Assembly (NCBI GenBank): GCA_905339155.1
Contig: CAJPFJ010000001.1
Span: 62,001-126,000, forward strand
DNA: 64,000 nucleotides
Direction: 5' to 3'
DNA from: Methanosarcinales archaeon
GTDB taxonomy: Archaea > Halobacteriota > Methanosarcinia > Methanosarcinales > Methanoperedenaceae
In this document: positions 23,052 to 32,646 of the stretch, piece by piece
How positions within the stretch are numbered: the first letter of the stretch is position 1
Layout of the letters: each line of letters starts with the position of its first letter
Notes under the pieces: model-generated
Told to the model about the DNA's origin: nothing
Database searches by the model: none
Seen by the model: the letters and a program-made list of their open reading frames with translations, nothing else
Position numbers and translations under genes: made by a program

Positions 23052-24233
23052 CTAACTGAATAGATGGACTTCAACTAATTCGCCTTTTTTCATATTCCTA
23101 TCTGTTAACACATATCCATCCACGATAGTGGATCGGGGGGATGCCGAGATGATCGCAGTCTCATATTCCTTATCAAACAGTTTCATACCCGAATTTTTAT
23201 ATCCCATTGTATTTGCCATGTCTTGCGCTATTTTCACGAAAAGAATGTAACAAAAACCTTCTTCCTGGAGCAATACATCCTCATTTATCGTTAGTTTGCA
23301 GGTTGCTCTGGGTATTTTTGTGAAATAACTTCTTACCACCATTTCAAGGGCTGCAAAAGCGCCTGTGGGCTTACCCGGAAGGCTGAATACGGGAGTGTCG
23401 TTGATTATTCCCACTGCTATCGGCTTACCAGGCCGTATTGCGACCCGATGGAATATAATTTCACCCGTTTTGTCAATGATATCTGCAACATAATCGCGCT
23501 CGCCCACTGACACGCCGCCCGTTGTAAAAACAGCATCATGTTTTTCACAGGCTTTTAGCAGGATTTTCTTTGTTTTATCGTAGTCATCGGGCACCGTGCC
23601 AATAAATGTGGATTCGCATCCCAGTTCCTTCATGAAGCCCTGTATTAACACCGCATTGGTATTTTTTATCATTCCGTTATGAATCTCCGTGCCCGTAGAG
23701 ATTATGCCTGTTCTAATCTTTCTGAATACCGGAACTTTTTCGATACCAAGGCTGTATAAAAGCGCAGCGCTCTGGGGCATTATTCGATGATTTTCCTCAA
23801 AAATCTTATCCCCTTTCTTGTAATCCGAGCCCGCACGGAACACATTTTCCCATTTTTTTAAACTTTTGCCGAAAAGGTGATCTTTTTTGACCTGTGCATC
23901 TTCAATCTTTAGCACAGCATTCGCGCCCTGCGGGAGTAATGCACCTGTCGCTATTGCCATTGCTTCACGGCCATTAAACTTTGCCATGCAATCACCTGCA
24001 TATACACTGCCTGATATTTTCAGGGGATACCCATCTTCGCAACGAACAGCAAACCCATCCATTGCAGCTATATCGAATTCAGGAGACATTGAACCTGCAA
24101 AAATAGTTTCACTGAGTTCCCTACCTATGGAATCATTAAGATCGACCAGTTCAGATTCACGCCTGAAGTAATATTCGTTCTTTAACTCGTTTATTTTTTC
24201 AATCGCTTCTTTAAGTGATATTGGTGATTTCAT
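23052..24233 (-). CDS. moeA: Molybdopterin molybdenumtransferase MoeA
   Basis: Inserts molybdenum (or tungsten) into adenylated molybdopterin, the last step of cofactor synthesis. 393 residues from ATG 24233 (GGTGAT 9 bases upstream; the GTG at 24242 is not used). Signatures: the FDIAAMDGFAVR motif, TGALLPQGANAVLKIED, the MoCF-fold TGGVSVGERDYV with G-T-E-I before it, and RPGKPIAVG / FSLPGKPTGAF. Followed by the truncated molybdate transporter. Located near a large Mo-enzyme module transcribed the other way. Confidence 0.94.
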   Translation of the reverse strand: MKSPISLKEAIEKINELKNEYYFRRESELVDLNDSIGRELSETIFAGSMSPEFDIAAMDGFAVRCEDGYPLKISGSVYAGDCMAKFNGREAMAIATGALLPQGANAVLKIEDAQVKKDHLFGKSLKKWENVFRAGSDYKKGDKIFEENHRIMPQSAALLYSLGIEKVPVFRKIRTGIISTGTEIHNGMIKNTNAVLIQGFMKELGCESTFIGTVPDDYDKTKKILLKACEKHDAVFTTGGVSVGERDYVADIIDKTGEIIFHRVAIRPGKPIAVGIINDTPVFSLPGKPTGAFAALEMVVRSYFTKIPRATCKLTINEDVLLQEEGFCYILFVKIAQDMANTMGYKNSGMKLFDKEYETAIISASPRSTIVDGYVLTDRNMKKGELVEVHLFS

Positions 24234-24284
24234 ATTTTGCACATCACCTGTTTGAGGTTATTTTTATAATATGGCAGTTCGACT

Positions 24285-24389
24285 TCAACTCCCGTCTATA
24301 AAATATTTTTTTCTCCGGTGCATCTGGCGTTCTTTAATAAATGCAGCTCTTGATTCAAGCGTTTTTTCTAAACTATTTATATCAACCAT
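24285..24389 (-). CDS. Possible 34-residue peptide
   Basis: Frame MVDINSLEKTLESRAAFIKE then a basic tail (RRKKYFIDGS). It lies upstream of moeA, separated by about 50 bases, and is amphipathic-helical in appearance. There is no clear ribosome binding site. It may be a small basic protein or the residue of a gene; weakly supported. The rest of the gap (24234-24548) is AT-rich with no other frame worth calling. Confidence 0.25.
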   Translation of the reverse strand: MVDINSLEKTLESRAAFIKERQMHRRKKYFIDGS

Positions 24390-24548
24390 ATATGATTAAA
24401 ATACATTATGATGTAGTTGTATAAATTCATTTTCTAAAGAAAAATTCTATTAACAGCAATTATTCACAATAAAAATTCTAATACTTACGGCAATAATGTC
24501 AATATCTTTTAATGTATGGGAGGATAAAGCGATACATAACTATTTGGA

Positions 24549-25487
24549 ATGAGTTTTATGATATCCGAAAAAAAAATGATTCTGTTGGTTATACTATCAT
24601 TTGTGATTATAAGCGGATGTCTTGAACCAGAAGGAGTTGTAAAAGTCAACTTATCAAATCGTACAACAGACAATATCGATAATTCTGATGAACAGATTCT
24701 CAGGATTGCAGTATCTTCAATCATTTCGCCCGATGAGACTCTGGTTTATTATCAGGATATGTTCGATTATCTGTCTCTGAAAATGGATGTTCCAGTGAAG
24801 CTTGTCCAACGTAAGACCTATCAAGAAGTAAACGACCTCGTTCGGAAAAATAGCGTGGATGCAGCTTTTGTATGCAGTCTTGCATTTATAGATGGAAAAG
24901 ACCAGTTTGGCATGGAACTCCTTGTAGTGCCCATAGTGCGAGGAGAACCTCGCTATTACTCATATATTATAGTGCCGGATGACAGTAACATCAAATTGCT
25001 TGAAGAATTGAAAGGAAAGACATTTGCCTTCACGGACCCACTCTCCAATTCAGGAAAGCTATCGCCTGAGTATATGATAGCGAAGATAGGTGAGAACCCG
25101 GAAACTTTTTTTAAGCTCACATTTTTCACTTACAGCCATGATAAATCCATCCAGGCGGTAGCCGAGAAGATGGTTGACGGCGCTGCAGTGGATAGTCTGG
25201 TCTGGGATTTCAAAAATGCAACATACCCGAGATTTACTTCAAGAACTAGAATTATAAGTAAGTCTCCTCCATATGGCATTCCTCCTCTGGTGGTCTCAAA
25301 AGACATTGACCCGGTTCTGAAAGAGAAATTGCGCAAAATTCTTCTTCAAATGCATGAGGATAAAAAGGGAAAAGAGATACTGGATAGAATTATGATAGAC
25401 CGGTTCTCAGAAGCTAATGACAGTCTCTATGATTCTGTAAGAGAGATGAAAAAGGTAGTCAGCGATGCTAAAACAAAAGATACATAG
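24549..25487 (+). CDS. PhnD-like periplasmic-type binding lipoprotein (AioX/ArrX-like position)
   Basis: 312-residue solute-binding protein of the phosphate/phosphite/phosphonate (PhnD-like) family. The N-terminus is a lipoprotein signal: basic SEKK, hydrophobic ILLVILSFVII, lipobox ISGC with Cys 24, so the protein is anchored outside the membrane. Then the family pattern: LRIAVSSIISPDETLVYYQDMFDYLS, LLEELKGKTFAFTDPLSNSG, and AAVDSLVWDF. It is not next to ABC transporter genes; instead its 3' end overlaps a sensor kinase gene by 23 bases. In AioX/ArrX/ArxX systems a protein of this family binds an arsenic oxyanion and hands the signal to a kinase. Ligand here unknown. The start might also be the Met at 24558. 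Confidence 0.85.
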   Translation: MSFMISEKKMILLVILSFVIISGCLEPEGVVKVNLSNRTTDNIDNSDEQILRIAVSSIISPDETLVYYQDMFDYLSLKMDVPVKLVQRKTYQEVNDLVRKNSVDAAFVCSLAFIDGKDQFGMELLVVPIVRGEPRYYSYIIVPDDSNIKLLEELKGKTFAFTDPLSNSGKLSPEYMIAKIGENPETFFKLTFFTYSHDKSIQAVAEKMVDGAAVDSLVWDFKNATYPRFTSRTRIISKSPPYGIPPLVVSKDIDPVLKEKLRKILLQMHEDKKGKEILDRIMIDRFSEANDSLYDSVREMKKVVSDAKTKDT

Positions 25488-27216
25488 TATAAATAATTTC
25501 ATTGGTGGGGGATTGGTAAGGAATTTTGTTGTCTGGATAGTCGTTATAATAATGCTCCTTGGAGTCCTGACCACTATTTTTGTGCAGGTAAGCCTCACAA
25601 AGACATTGTCAGAAGACCTTCGTGAGAGAGGACAGGTCATATCAAGGAATCTGGCAACAAGCATTCTAGAATCTATACTGATCGAGGATACGGTATATGT
25701 ACACAGACTCGTTGAGAATACAAAAAAGACAGAAAAAGATGTTAAATATATTTATATAACCGATGCGGGGGGTAAAGTGCTGGCGCATACATTCGAAGGC
25801 GGTTTTCCAGGCGAACTTTTCACTGTTCAGATAGATCAGGAAAATAGTCCCCATCTTCTCGATACGGGTGATGGCATTGTCATTGATTTTACTGCGCCAA
25901 TATTGGACGGAAGGGCAGGTTTTGTCCATATCGGAATGGATGAAACGTCTATGCATGAAAGGATAAACCAGACAAGCCGGGCAATAATCGCTCTCACTCT
26001 TCTTGTAGGGGCTCTGGGTGTCTTAATGGCGTATATAGCGGGAAATTATCTGACAAGACCAATACGTTCCCTGGTAAAAGGAACCGAAGAAATAGGCAGG
26101 GGGAATCTTGGATATCAAATAAAAACCGACTCAACAGATGAAATAAATATTCTTTCAAAAGCATTCAATGAGATGTCATATAACCTGAATAACAGCATAA
26201 ACGAACTGCGTGAATCAGAAGAGAGATATAAAAAACTCGTTGACAGTATAAGTGATGCTGTCATATTGATAGATTCACAAAAAAAGATCCTTTCCTGGAA
26301 TAGTGGGGCTCAAAAGATATTTGGCTATTGCTTAGAGGAAGTTGCAGGCAGTAAAATTAATATATTGTTTTATACAATGAAAGGGGCTGATAATTCGGAA
26401 ATACCGGATGGTGAGAACGTTTTCAAGAGAAATGATGGCTCTAATTTCCCCGGTCTTATAAGTAATAAACCATTGCAGGATCGTCGCAATCCTGGCAATG
26501 TTGTGGTTATCAAAAATATTACAGAACAGAAGGAGATGGCAAATCTTGAAACACGGCTCATTCAATCAGAAAAGCTTTTCATGTTAGGTAAATTGGCTGC
26601 TGGAGTAGCTCATGAGATAAACAATCCCCTTACCACTATATCCCTTCACACCCAGATAATGTTAAAGAAAACGTGGGATGAAAAAACTGACCGCAGACTC
26701 AAGATCATTAATAAGGAAACGAATAGAGTAGCACGTATTGTGAAGAGACTGCTTGAATTCGCGCACGAGTCAGAACCCAAAATAGGTTCGATAGACATAA
26801 ATAGAGAGATAGATAATGTGCTAAATATCCTCGAACCACAATTAGATAGTATGAAGATAACCACTGACCTTATGCCTCTTCCATTCATCATGGCTGATAG
26901 TGAACAGATCCAACAGGTTATCATGAATATATTGACAAATTCAATACAATCTATAACAATGGACGGAGAAATAATTATAAAAACAGCAGCAAAACATAAT
27001 CATATAGATATCAGCATAACCGATAATGGTTGCGGTATTCCGCAGGATAATATTGGAAGAATATTTGATCCTTTTTTCACGACCAAAATGCCAGGCGAAG
27101 GAACAGGACTGGGATTGTCGATTTGTTATGGGATCATTAAAAAACACAAAGGTTCGATCGACGTAAAAAGTGAAGTTGGAACTGGAACAACTTTTACAAT
27201 AAGATTACCGATTTGA
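25465..27216 (+). CDS. Membrane sensor histidine kinase (HAMP-PAS-HisKA)
   Basis: 583 residues. Order: TM1 about 19-41; an extracellular sensor region 42-170; TM2 about 172-192; HAMP 193-250; PAS 252-360; HisKA with the phospho-acceptor His 383 in AAGVAHEINNPL; HATPase with N box (MNILTNSIQS), G1 (ITDNGCGIP), and GEGTGLGLSI. Starts within the binding-protein gene, 23 bases before its stop, and is followed 4 bases later by the response regulator, giving a three-gene signalling operon. The extracellular region is well placed to contact the lipoprotein. AioS/ArrS kinases play this role in bacteria. Confidence 0.92.
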   Translation: MLKQKIHSINNFIGGGLVRNFVVWIVVIIMLLGVLTTIFVQVSLTKTLSEDLRERGQVISRNLATSILESILIEDTVYVHRLVENTKKTEKDVKYIYITDAGGKVLAHTFEGGFPGELFTVQIDQENSPHLLDTGDGIVIDFTAPILDGRAGFVHIGMDETSMHERINQTSRAIIALTLLVGALGVLMAYIAGNYLTRPIRSLVKGTEEIGRGNLGYQIKTDSTDEINILSKAFNEMSYNLNNSINELRESEERYKKLVDSISDAVILIDSQKKILSWNSGAQKIFGYCLEEVAGSKINILFYTMKGADNSEIPDGENVFKRNDGSNFPGLISNKPLQDRRNPGNVVVIKNITEQKEMANLETRLIQSEKLFMLGKLAAGVAHEINNPLTTISLHTQIMLKKTWDEKTDRRLKIINKETNRVARIVKRLLEFAHESEPKIGSIDINREIDNVLNILEPQLDSMKITTDLMPLPFIMADSEQIQQVIMNILTNSIQSITMDGEIIIKTAAKHNHIDISITDNGCGIPQDNIGRIFDPFFTTKMPGEGTGLGLSICYGIIKKHKGSIDVKSEVGTGTTFTIRLPI

Positions 27217-27220
27217 TATT

Positions 27221-27853
27221 ATGAAAAATATCCTGATAATTGAGGATGAAAAAGAAATCCGGGAAGGGCTGGTAGAACTTCTGGAAGATGCAGGGTTCTT
27301 AGTAGATTCTGCCGAGAATGGTCAACAAGGGCTTGAAAAAATCGGGAAAAGAGATTTTGATGTCATTGTGACCGACCTCATCATGCCTGTTGTTGGTGGA
27401 ATGGAAGTATTACGGGAAACAAAACATATAAAACCACACACCTGTGTAATCCTGATCACAGCTTTTGCTACTGTTGATAATGCAGTTGAAGCCATGAAAG
27501 CAGGGGCATCAGATTACATCACAAAACCATTCAGAATAGATGAAGTTCTAATAAAAATACGAAAGGTTCTTGCAGTGGCAGAATTTGATAAATCTCAAAT
27601 CTTTGATACGGATCTGATCAAGGCAATCTCAAATAAAACAAGAAAGGATGCAGTAAAACTTCTTTATAAGGCAGGTAAACTTAAGTTTACAGAGATACAG
27701 CGCGGTCTAGATATTGAAGATGCCACCAGGTTGAACTTCCATATGAGAGTGATGAAGGAACATAAGATCATAGAGCAGGACGGGGAGAAATTTTATATGC
27801 TAACACCTGTTGGAAAGAAATTGTTTGAAGTTTTAAGAAGTGCTGATCTTTGA
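27221..27853 (+). CDS. Response regulator with receiver and winged-helix domains
   Basis: 210 residues. The receiver (1-120) has the acidic pair E8/D9, phospho-acceptor Asp 52 in VTDLIMP, a Thr/Ala position in LITAF and K in YITKPF. The rest (about 130-210) is an archaeal winged helix (ISNKTRKDAVKLLYKAGKLKFTEIQ, then LNFHMRVMKEHKIIEQDGEKFYMLTPVGKKLFEVL, abridged), so unlike many archaeal regulators it can bind DNA directly. Unlike bacterial AioR/ArrR it has no sigma-54 AAA domain, as expected for an archaeon. Its likely target is the adjoining tatA/oxidoreductase promoter region (27854-27989). Confidence 0.92.
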   Translation: MKNILIIEDEKEIREGLVELLEDAGFLVDSAENGQQGLEKIGKRDFDVIVTDLIMPVVGGMEVLRETKHIKPHTCVILITAFATVDNAVEAMKAGASDYITKPFRIDEVLIKIRKVLAVAEFDKSQIFDTDLIKAISNKTRKDAVKLLYKAGKLKFTEIQRGLDIEDATRLNFHMRVMKEHKIIEQDGEKFYMLTPVGKKLFEVLRSADL

Positions 27854-27989
27854 ATTTTCTCCAGGCAAAACTCATTGACTGGAATTTTTCTTCCTGTAAA
27901 ATCAATTAATTAGAAATTTTTTTCTAAAAAATCTTTAATATGTATATTGCTTTACATAATTAATAATTAGCTTTGGATGTGACAAAGAT
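27854..27989 (+). promoter_or_regulatory. Intergenic region with hairpin and TATA-like element ahead of tatA
   Basis: Contains TTAGAAA-TTTT-TTTCTAA (about 27910-27927), a 7-bp stem that may end the signalling operon, then TCTTTAATATGTATATTGC, a TATA-like element about 50 bases before the tatA ATG. AT-rich direct elements (AATTAAT, AATTAG) surround it and could be regulator sites. No longer repeat is visible. Confidence 0.35.
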
Positions 27990-28160
27990 ATGATAGGATC
28001 TCAAGAATTGATAATTTTATTTGCTGCAGTCCTGCTACTTTTTGGAGCAAACAAGTTACCTGAGCTGGCGCGCTCTATGGGAAAAACAACAGGTGAATTC
28101 AAGAAGGTAAGAATTGAATCTGAAAAAGAAATTAATGAAATTGATCTAATAAAAAAATAG
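27990..28160 (+). CDS. tatA: Twin-arginine translocase subunit TatA
   Basis: 56-residue protein with the family pattern: a short exterior N-terminus (MIGSQELI), one membrane helix (IILFAAVLLLFGANKLPELARSMG; the F-G-x-x-K-L-P-E-L motif is diagnostic), an amphipathic helix and a charged tail. It lies 32 bases upstream of a Tat-signal-bearing molybdoenzyme, so it likely supplies export capacity for this enzyme. No tatC is in the window. Confidence 0.9.
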   Translation: MIGSQELIILFAAVLLLFGANKLPELARSMGKTTGEFKKVRIESEKEINEIDLIKK

Positions 28161-28192
28161 ATGTGGAATAATTATGAAAAGGAGGCTGTAGT

Positions 28193-30742
28193 ATGGTATT
28201 GGACTTAAGAATGAAACGGAGAAGTTTTTTAAAAATTGCAGGTGTAGCAGGCGCTGCAACCCTTGGACTTGGTTTTGGCGGAACTGTTATTAGAGCGCTT
28301 GCCCAGGGCACTGATGCGGTCACGGAAGAAAAATGGGTCTCAAGCGTATGTATCCAGTGTCCTGCAGGATGTGGAACTAAAGTCAGAGTGATCAACGGGA
28401 AAGCTGTCAAGATAGAAGGGAACCCGGATCATCCTTACAGCAATGGCAAGCTATGTCCTAAAGGATACGCTGGACTTCAATTGCTTTATGATGTTGACAG
28501 GGTAAAATCCCCCATGAAAAGGACGAATCCTAATAAAGGTCCGAACGAGGATCCAAAGTTCATGGAAGTCTCATGGGATGAGGCGCTCAATGACATAGCT
28601 GCACGATTGAATAAGATCAGGAATGAAGGAAAATCACATACTGTCGCTTTCCTCAGCGGCAGGAACCAGGGAAGAGCGGGCTCAGTATGGACAACTTTCA
28701 CGAAGCTGTATGGTACTCCCAATAATATTGGTCATAGCTCGATATGTGCAGATGCAAGTAAAAAAGCAAGGTTATGCATGGATGGAACGGATGATTACTG
28801 TGCTTATGACTGGGATAACTGTAATTACGTGCTCAACTTCGGGGGCGCAACCCTCGAGGCATGGAGACCTACAAATCTGATGCTTCAGAAATGGTCGCAC
28901 ATGCGAAGAGGGAGACCTATCAGGGCAAAGCAGGTCATGGTAGACACAAGATACTCCACGACCGCAATTAAAGCTGATGAGTGGCTACCAGTTAAACCAG
29001 GAACAGACGGCGCACTGGCTCTGGGGATCTCACATGTCATTCTTACTGAAGGATTATGGGATAAAAGCTTTGCAGGTGATTTCAAGACACCAGGACGAAA
29101 GTTCACCACCGGAGAAACAGTGACAAATGAAGACTTTGAAGAAAAATGGACTTTGGGGCTTATAGATTATTGGAACAATGTCCTGATTAATTTTACACCA
29201 GCAAAAGCAAGTGAGATAACAGGCATCCCCGCTGAGCAAATCATCCGGATAGCAAAGGAATTCGCAACAGCAAACCCTGCCATAGCAGCAGGCGAAAGAG
29301 GTGCAGGCGCCCACACCAATGGTACTTACAACCACATGGTGATCCATTCTCTTAACGCACTTGTCGGAAGCATGTTCGCTAAAGGCGGGGTGATGTACCA
29401 GATGGGTGTGCCCTATGCAAGTCTTTCTTTGAAGGACGACGATTATATGGATGATATCGCCAGGAAGGTTGAAACAGAATTCAAGGCTCATACTCTTGAA
29501 AGAATAGATGAGGCAAAGAGCGATGAATGGCCTATTGCCAGCAATGTATACCAGAATGTGCCTGATCATCACGCAAAGGGTGATCCCTATAAACTGAGTA
29601 TGATCTTCACCTATTATACCAATCCATTATTCTCGATGCCAAATCCCCAGCGGGCAAGGGAAGCTTTTAAAGATGTTTTCATGGTCGAGACCTCAAGTTA
29701 TTTGAGCGAAACAGCTCTTTATGCGGATTATATACTGCCGGATGCTTATTACATTGAGAGAAAGCAGGATATGGCAGTATATGCAAGTTCAGGTTATCCT
29801 GTTACAGGATTTAGAGAGCAGGCAGTAAAACCAATATATAATAACAGGGATTCAGTGGATGTAATAATAGACCTGGGTAAGAGAATAGGCGGAAAAATGG
29901 GAGAGTATTTCGCCAAACTTGGCAACCATGATAACATGCTGCGTGAAATAGCGAAAGGCTTTGAAAAAATACAGGGAGATAATGGAGTTAACGGCTTTGA
30001 TTCATGGGCTGAAAAAGGAGCATGGTATAAAAAACCTTACATCTATCGCTTCTCCAATGGGAATTTCTACGAATGGGACGGCACCGGATACAATAAGGAG
30101 ATGAAAAAGACCGAAGAAGAAAAAGAAGAAATGAAGGATGGGAAAAAGGTCAAAACAATGACTGTCAAGGACCCGGTGAAGGACAAACTCCTTAAAACAA
30201 AATCTGGTAAGTTCGAGTTTAGAAGTTCAAAGCTTGAGGGATTTACAGATAATCAAAAAGAAATACTAAAGAGTGAGTTGAAATCCCCCGACCTTTATGC
30301 ATACCCCCATTACGAAGAACCGCATTTTGCAGGTAAAGAAGAAGGTTTCCCACTTCATATGAGTTCGCCCAAGATGATAACCCATGCAGAAGGCAGGGGT
30401 GCAAACACACAGTGGCTGCAAGAAAGGTTCGGGATAGTTATCGGGAAAGGATGGACAAGCTGGGTAGAACTTAATCCTGATAAAGCCGAAGAGCTTGGCA
30501 TCAAGAACGGTGACGAAGTCTGGGTTGAATCCCCGATAGGTAAGATCAAGGTAATGGCTGTGATAAATCCGGGAAATCCTCCATGGATGGTGGTTTTCCC
30601 GTTCGAGCACGGGCACTGGAACTATGGGAGATATGCTGGTGGTCTGGGGGCTAACCCCAATGAGATCATGGCAAATCTATCTGCTGTGATCTCAGCTCAG
30701 AGTTGTACCAATGCAACAATGGTCAAAGTTTACAGGGCGTGA
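28193..30742 (+). CDS. Tat-exported molybdopterin oxidoreductase, catalytic subunit (Arr/Psr/Phs-like)
   Basis: 849-residue member of the DMSO reductase (CISM) family. Twin-arginine signal KRRSFLK at 8-14; [4Fe-4S] ligands Cys 53, 56, 60 and 88 (C-x2-C-x3-C-x27-C); then the molybdopterin domains. Cys 185 in GHSSICADA sits where arsenate and polysulfide/thiosulfate reductases have the Mo-ligating cysteine; the HSSIC-A context and length are more like ArrA/ArxA than PsrA, but family placement needs a tree. C-terminal dinucleotide-binding domain from about residue 720 (VELNPDKAEELGIKNGDEVWVESPIG). AAAAGGAGG precedes the start. Genes for the electron-transfer, membrane and chaperone subunits follow. 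Substrate could be arsenate, polysulfide, thiosulfate, or another oxyanion. Confidence 0.88.
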   Translation: MVLDLRMKRRSFLKIAGVAGAATLGLGFGGTVIRALAQGTDAVTEEKWVSSVCIQCPAGCGTKVRVINGKAVKIEGNPDHPYSNGKLCPKGYAGLQLLYDVDRVKSPMKRTNPNKGPNEDPKFMEVSWDEALNDIAARLNKIRNEGKSHTVAFLSGRNQGRAGSVWTTFTKLYGTPNNIGHSSICADASKKARLCMDGTDDYCAYDWDNCNYVLNFGGATLEAWRPTNLMLQKWSHMRRGRPIRAKQVMVDTRYSTTAIKADEWLPVKPGTDGALALGISHVILTEGLWDKSFAGDFKTPGRKFTTGETVTNEDFEEKWTLGLIDYWNNVLINFTPAKASEITGIPAEQIIRIAKEFATANPAIAAGERGAGAHTNGTYNHMVIHSLNALVGSMFAKGGVMYQMGVPYASLSLKDDDYMDDIARKVETEFKAHTLERIDEAKSDEWPIASNVYQNVPDHHAKGDPYKLSMIFTYYTNPLFSMPNPQRAREAFKDVFMVETSSYLSETALYADYILPDAYYIERKQDMAVYASSGYPVTGFREQAVKPIYNNRDSVDVIIDLGKRIGGKMGEYFAKLGNHDNMLREIAKGFEKIQGDNGVNGFDSWAEKGAWYKKPYIYRFSNGNFYEWDGTGYNKEMKKTEEEKEEMKDGKKVKTMTVKDPVKDKLLKTKSGKFEFRSSKLEGFTDNQKEILKSELKSPDLYAYPHYEEPHFAGKEEGFPLHMSSPKMITHAEGRGANTQWLQERFGIVIGKGWTSWVELNPDKAEELGIKNGDEVWVESPIGKIKVMAVINPGNPPWMVVFPFEHGHWNYGRYAGGLGANPNEIMANLSAVISAQSCTNATMVKVYRA

Positions 30743-30746
30743 AATT

Positions 30747-31478
30747 ATGGTAAGATATGGAATGGTCATTGATCTTGATAGATGCGTTGGATGTGCTGCA
30801 TGCGCTGTAGCCTGTAAAGCAGAGAACAGTGTTACATCAAGCACTCCTGAAGATTACAAGAAAAGAAGGCTGATGGAGTGGAACCGAGTTGTCACGGTCT
30901 TTAAAGGAAAGTTTCCCAATGTGAGTGCAAGTATCATGCCTCTTATCTGCAACCACTGCGAACACCCCCCCTGCGTGAAGGTTTGCCCTGTGGATGCCAC
31001 ATATAAAAGGGAAGATGGACTTGTGCTTCAGAGATACGAGCGCTGCATAGGCTGCAAATATTGTATGGTGGCATGCCCATACCAGCAGAGATTCTTTAAT
31101 TTCTATGATCAGAAAAATAAATATATGGAGAGACTCGAAAAGGAAGCAGAAGATCTTAAAAAGGAAAACAAGGATGTTCCGATAACTTATTTGGAGATCC
31201 CGTATCACAATCCAGATGTGCCTTCCAGGATATCAGGTATAGTAGAAAAATGCACGTTCTGCCACCACAGGATTGATAAAGCGATAGCTGAAGGGAGAAA
31301 AATTGGCTCGCCCGATGGCGTTGAGCCAGCATGTACCCAGGCGTGTCCTGCAAAGACAAGGACTTTCGGTGACCTGGATGATCCTGACAGCGAGGTCTCT
31401 AAGTTGCTTCGCAGCAGAAGGAATTATCAGCTTCGTGCAGACCTGGGTACGGAACCTCAGGTATATTATCTGGATTAG
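30747..31478 (+). CDS. Four-cluster ferredoxin subunit of the oxidoreductase
   Basis: 243 residues with four [4Fe-4S] motifs of the DmsB/NrfC/PsrB type: CVGCAACAVAC near the start, CNHCEHPPCVKVCP, CIGCKYCMVACP, and CTFCHHR with CTQACP. It passes electrons between the membrane subunit and the catalytic subunit outside the membrane, being co-exported with the Tat-signal partner. ATG at 30747 is chosen, 4 bases after the preceding stop; a frame extending to 30711 overlaps the catalytic gene. The insert with EKEAEDLKKENK between clusters is charged and somewhat longer than in PsrB. Confidence 0.93.
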   Translation: MVRYGMVIDLDRCVGCAACAVACKAENSVTSSTPEDYKKRRLMEWNRVVTVFKGKFPNVSASIMPLICNHCEHPPCVKVCPVDATYKREDGLVLQRYERCIGCKYCMVACPYQQRFFNFYDQKNKYMERLEKEAEDLKKENKDVPITYLEIPYHNPDVPSRISGIVEKCTFCHHRIDKAIAEGRKIGSPDGVEPACTQACPAKTRTFGDLDDPDSEVSKLLRSRRNYQLRADLGTEPQVYYLD

Positions 31479-31489
31479 GAGACAAAAAC

Positions 31490-32644
31490 ATGGAATACAC
31501 AAAAATTAATGGGAAATCTACCGGGTCTTACGTTTTGATTGGGATCCTGGCAATAATGGTTGCTGTGGGCTTATACGAATTTATCCAGGGTATGATCCAG
31601 GGCCATGAAAGTTTCGGTACGAGTAATATTGTTCCCTGGGGCCTGCCTATAACATCGGTAATATTTTTCATAGGGGCAAGTGCAGGCGCTCTAATGCTAT
31701 CATCCCTGACCTATGTTTTCGGAAAGGAAGAATATAAGCCAGTATCAAGGGTATCCATATTCCTTGCGATACTCCTTATAATCGGAGCCCTGACAACCAT
31801 ATTAGGGGAACTTGGTCGCCCGGATAGGTTCATGAATTTATTCCTATATGGGCCCAGCAACCTGACATCGATGTTCGCGGTAAATTCCTTCTTATATACG
31901 GGATATATTCTTCTCTCAATTGTATATCTCTGGACAACTTTTAGAGAGGATCTATTGAAAACCACAAAGCTCCTCGCAGCCCTGGCAGCAACTCTTGCGA
32001 TATTCGTACACACCGGTACCGGCGCCATATTTGGGTTCATAGTGGCTAAAGAACTCTGGTTCTCGCCGCTTCTCCCAATACTTTTCATTGTAGCAGCCCT
32101 GACATCTGGAGTAGCGTTGCTCATATTGATTCTCACCATTACTTTCAAGTTGATAGGGTACAGGATGGATGAGAAACTTGTAGTCGGATTGGGTAAATAT
32201 CTTATGGCTTTCCTGCTCCTTCAGTTGTTCCTTGTGTTCGTTGAAAACATCGTACGCACCTATGGAGGAATGGGTGGGGGAGAGATGTCAAAATTCCTGT
32301 TCGAAGGTCCATACAGTTACGTGTTCTGGGGGATACAGATAGTCTTTGGGACCGTGGTACCAATAATCATCCTCTCTTCAAAAAAGACGATGATCAAAGT
32401 GCAGATAGCTTCCATGCTTGCAGTTATTGGTGTGTTTGCGGAAAGGTTTAACCTTGTGATACCAGGTCAATCAGTACCATCTGCGCAGGTAGTTGGAAGG
32501 ACGATGATGGGCTTATACGGTGAACCTGCCGTATATTCAATTTCAGGAGCAGAGGTCGCTATTATCCTCGGAGTAGTTGGCGCAATAGGAATAGCATATA
32601 TTATAGGGTTGAGGTTTATTAAACTCCTCCCCTCCCAACCTTGA
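31490..32644 (+). CDS. NrfD/PsrC-family membrane subunit
   Basis: 384-residue integral membrane protein with about ten hydrophobic segments. NrfD-family hallmarks: the early W-G-L-P-I-T-S-V-I-F-F-I-G-A-S-A-G-A segment and E-L-G-R-P-D-R-F after the third helix. Such subunits exchange electrons with the quinone pool (here presumably methanophenazine or menaquinone) and have no haem. It is the membrane anchor of the oxidoreductase complex. Ends LLPSQP, and its stop lies 3 bases before the TorD-like start. Confidence 0.92.
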   Translation: MEYTKINGKSTGSYVLIGILAIMVAVGLYEFIQGMIQGHESFGTSNIVPWGLPITSVIFFIGASAGALMLSSLTYVFGKEEYKPVSRVSIFLAILLIIGALTTILGELGRPDRFMNLFLYGPSNLTSMFAVNSFLYTGYILLSIVYLWTTFREDLLKTTKLLAALAATLAIFVHTGTGAIFGFIVAKELWFSPLLPILFIVAALTSGVALLILILTITFKLIGYRMDEKLVVGLGKYLMAFLLLQLFLVFVENIVRTYGGMGGGEMSKFLFEGPYSYVFWGIQIVFGTVVPIIILSSKKTMIKVQIASMLAVIGVFAERFNLVIPGQSVPSAQVVGRTMMGLYGEPAVYSISGAEVAIILGVVGAIGIAYIIGLRFIKLLPSQP

Positions 32645-32646
32645 TT

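Noticed and set aside
28193-30742. Nitrate reductase or formate dehydrogenase as identity of the molybdoenzyme
   Set aside because: The Mo-ligand region has Cys in an HSSIC context, no selenocysteine/TGA and no NarG-type Asp signature, and partners are NrfD and TorD rather than NarHI or FdhB.
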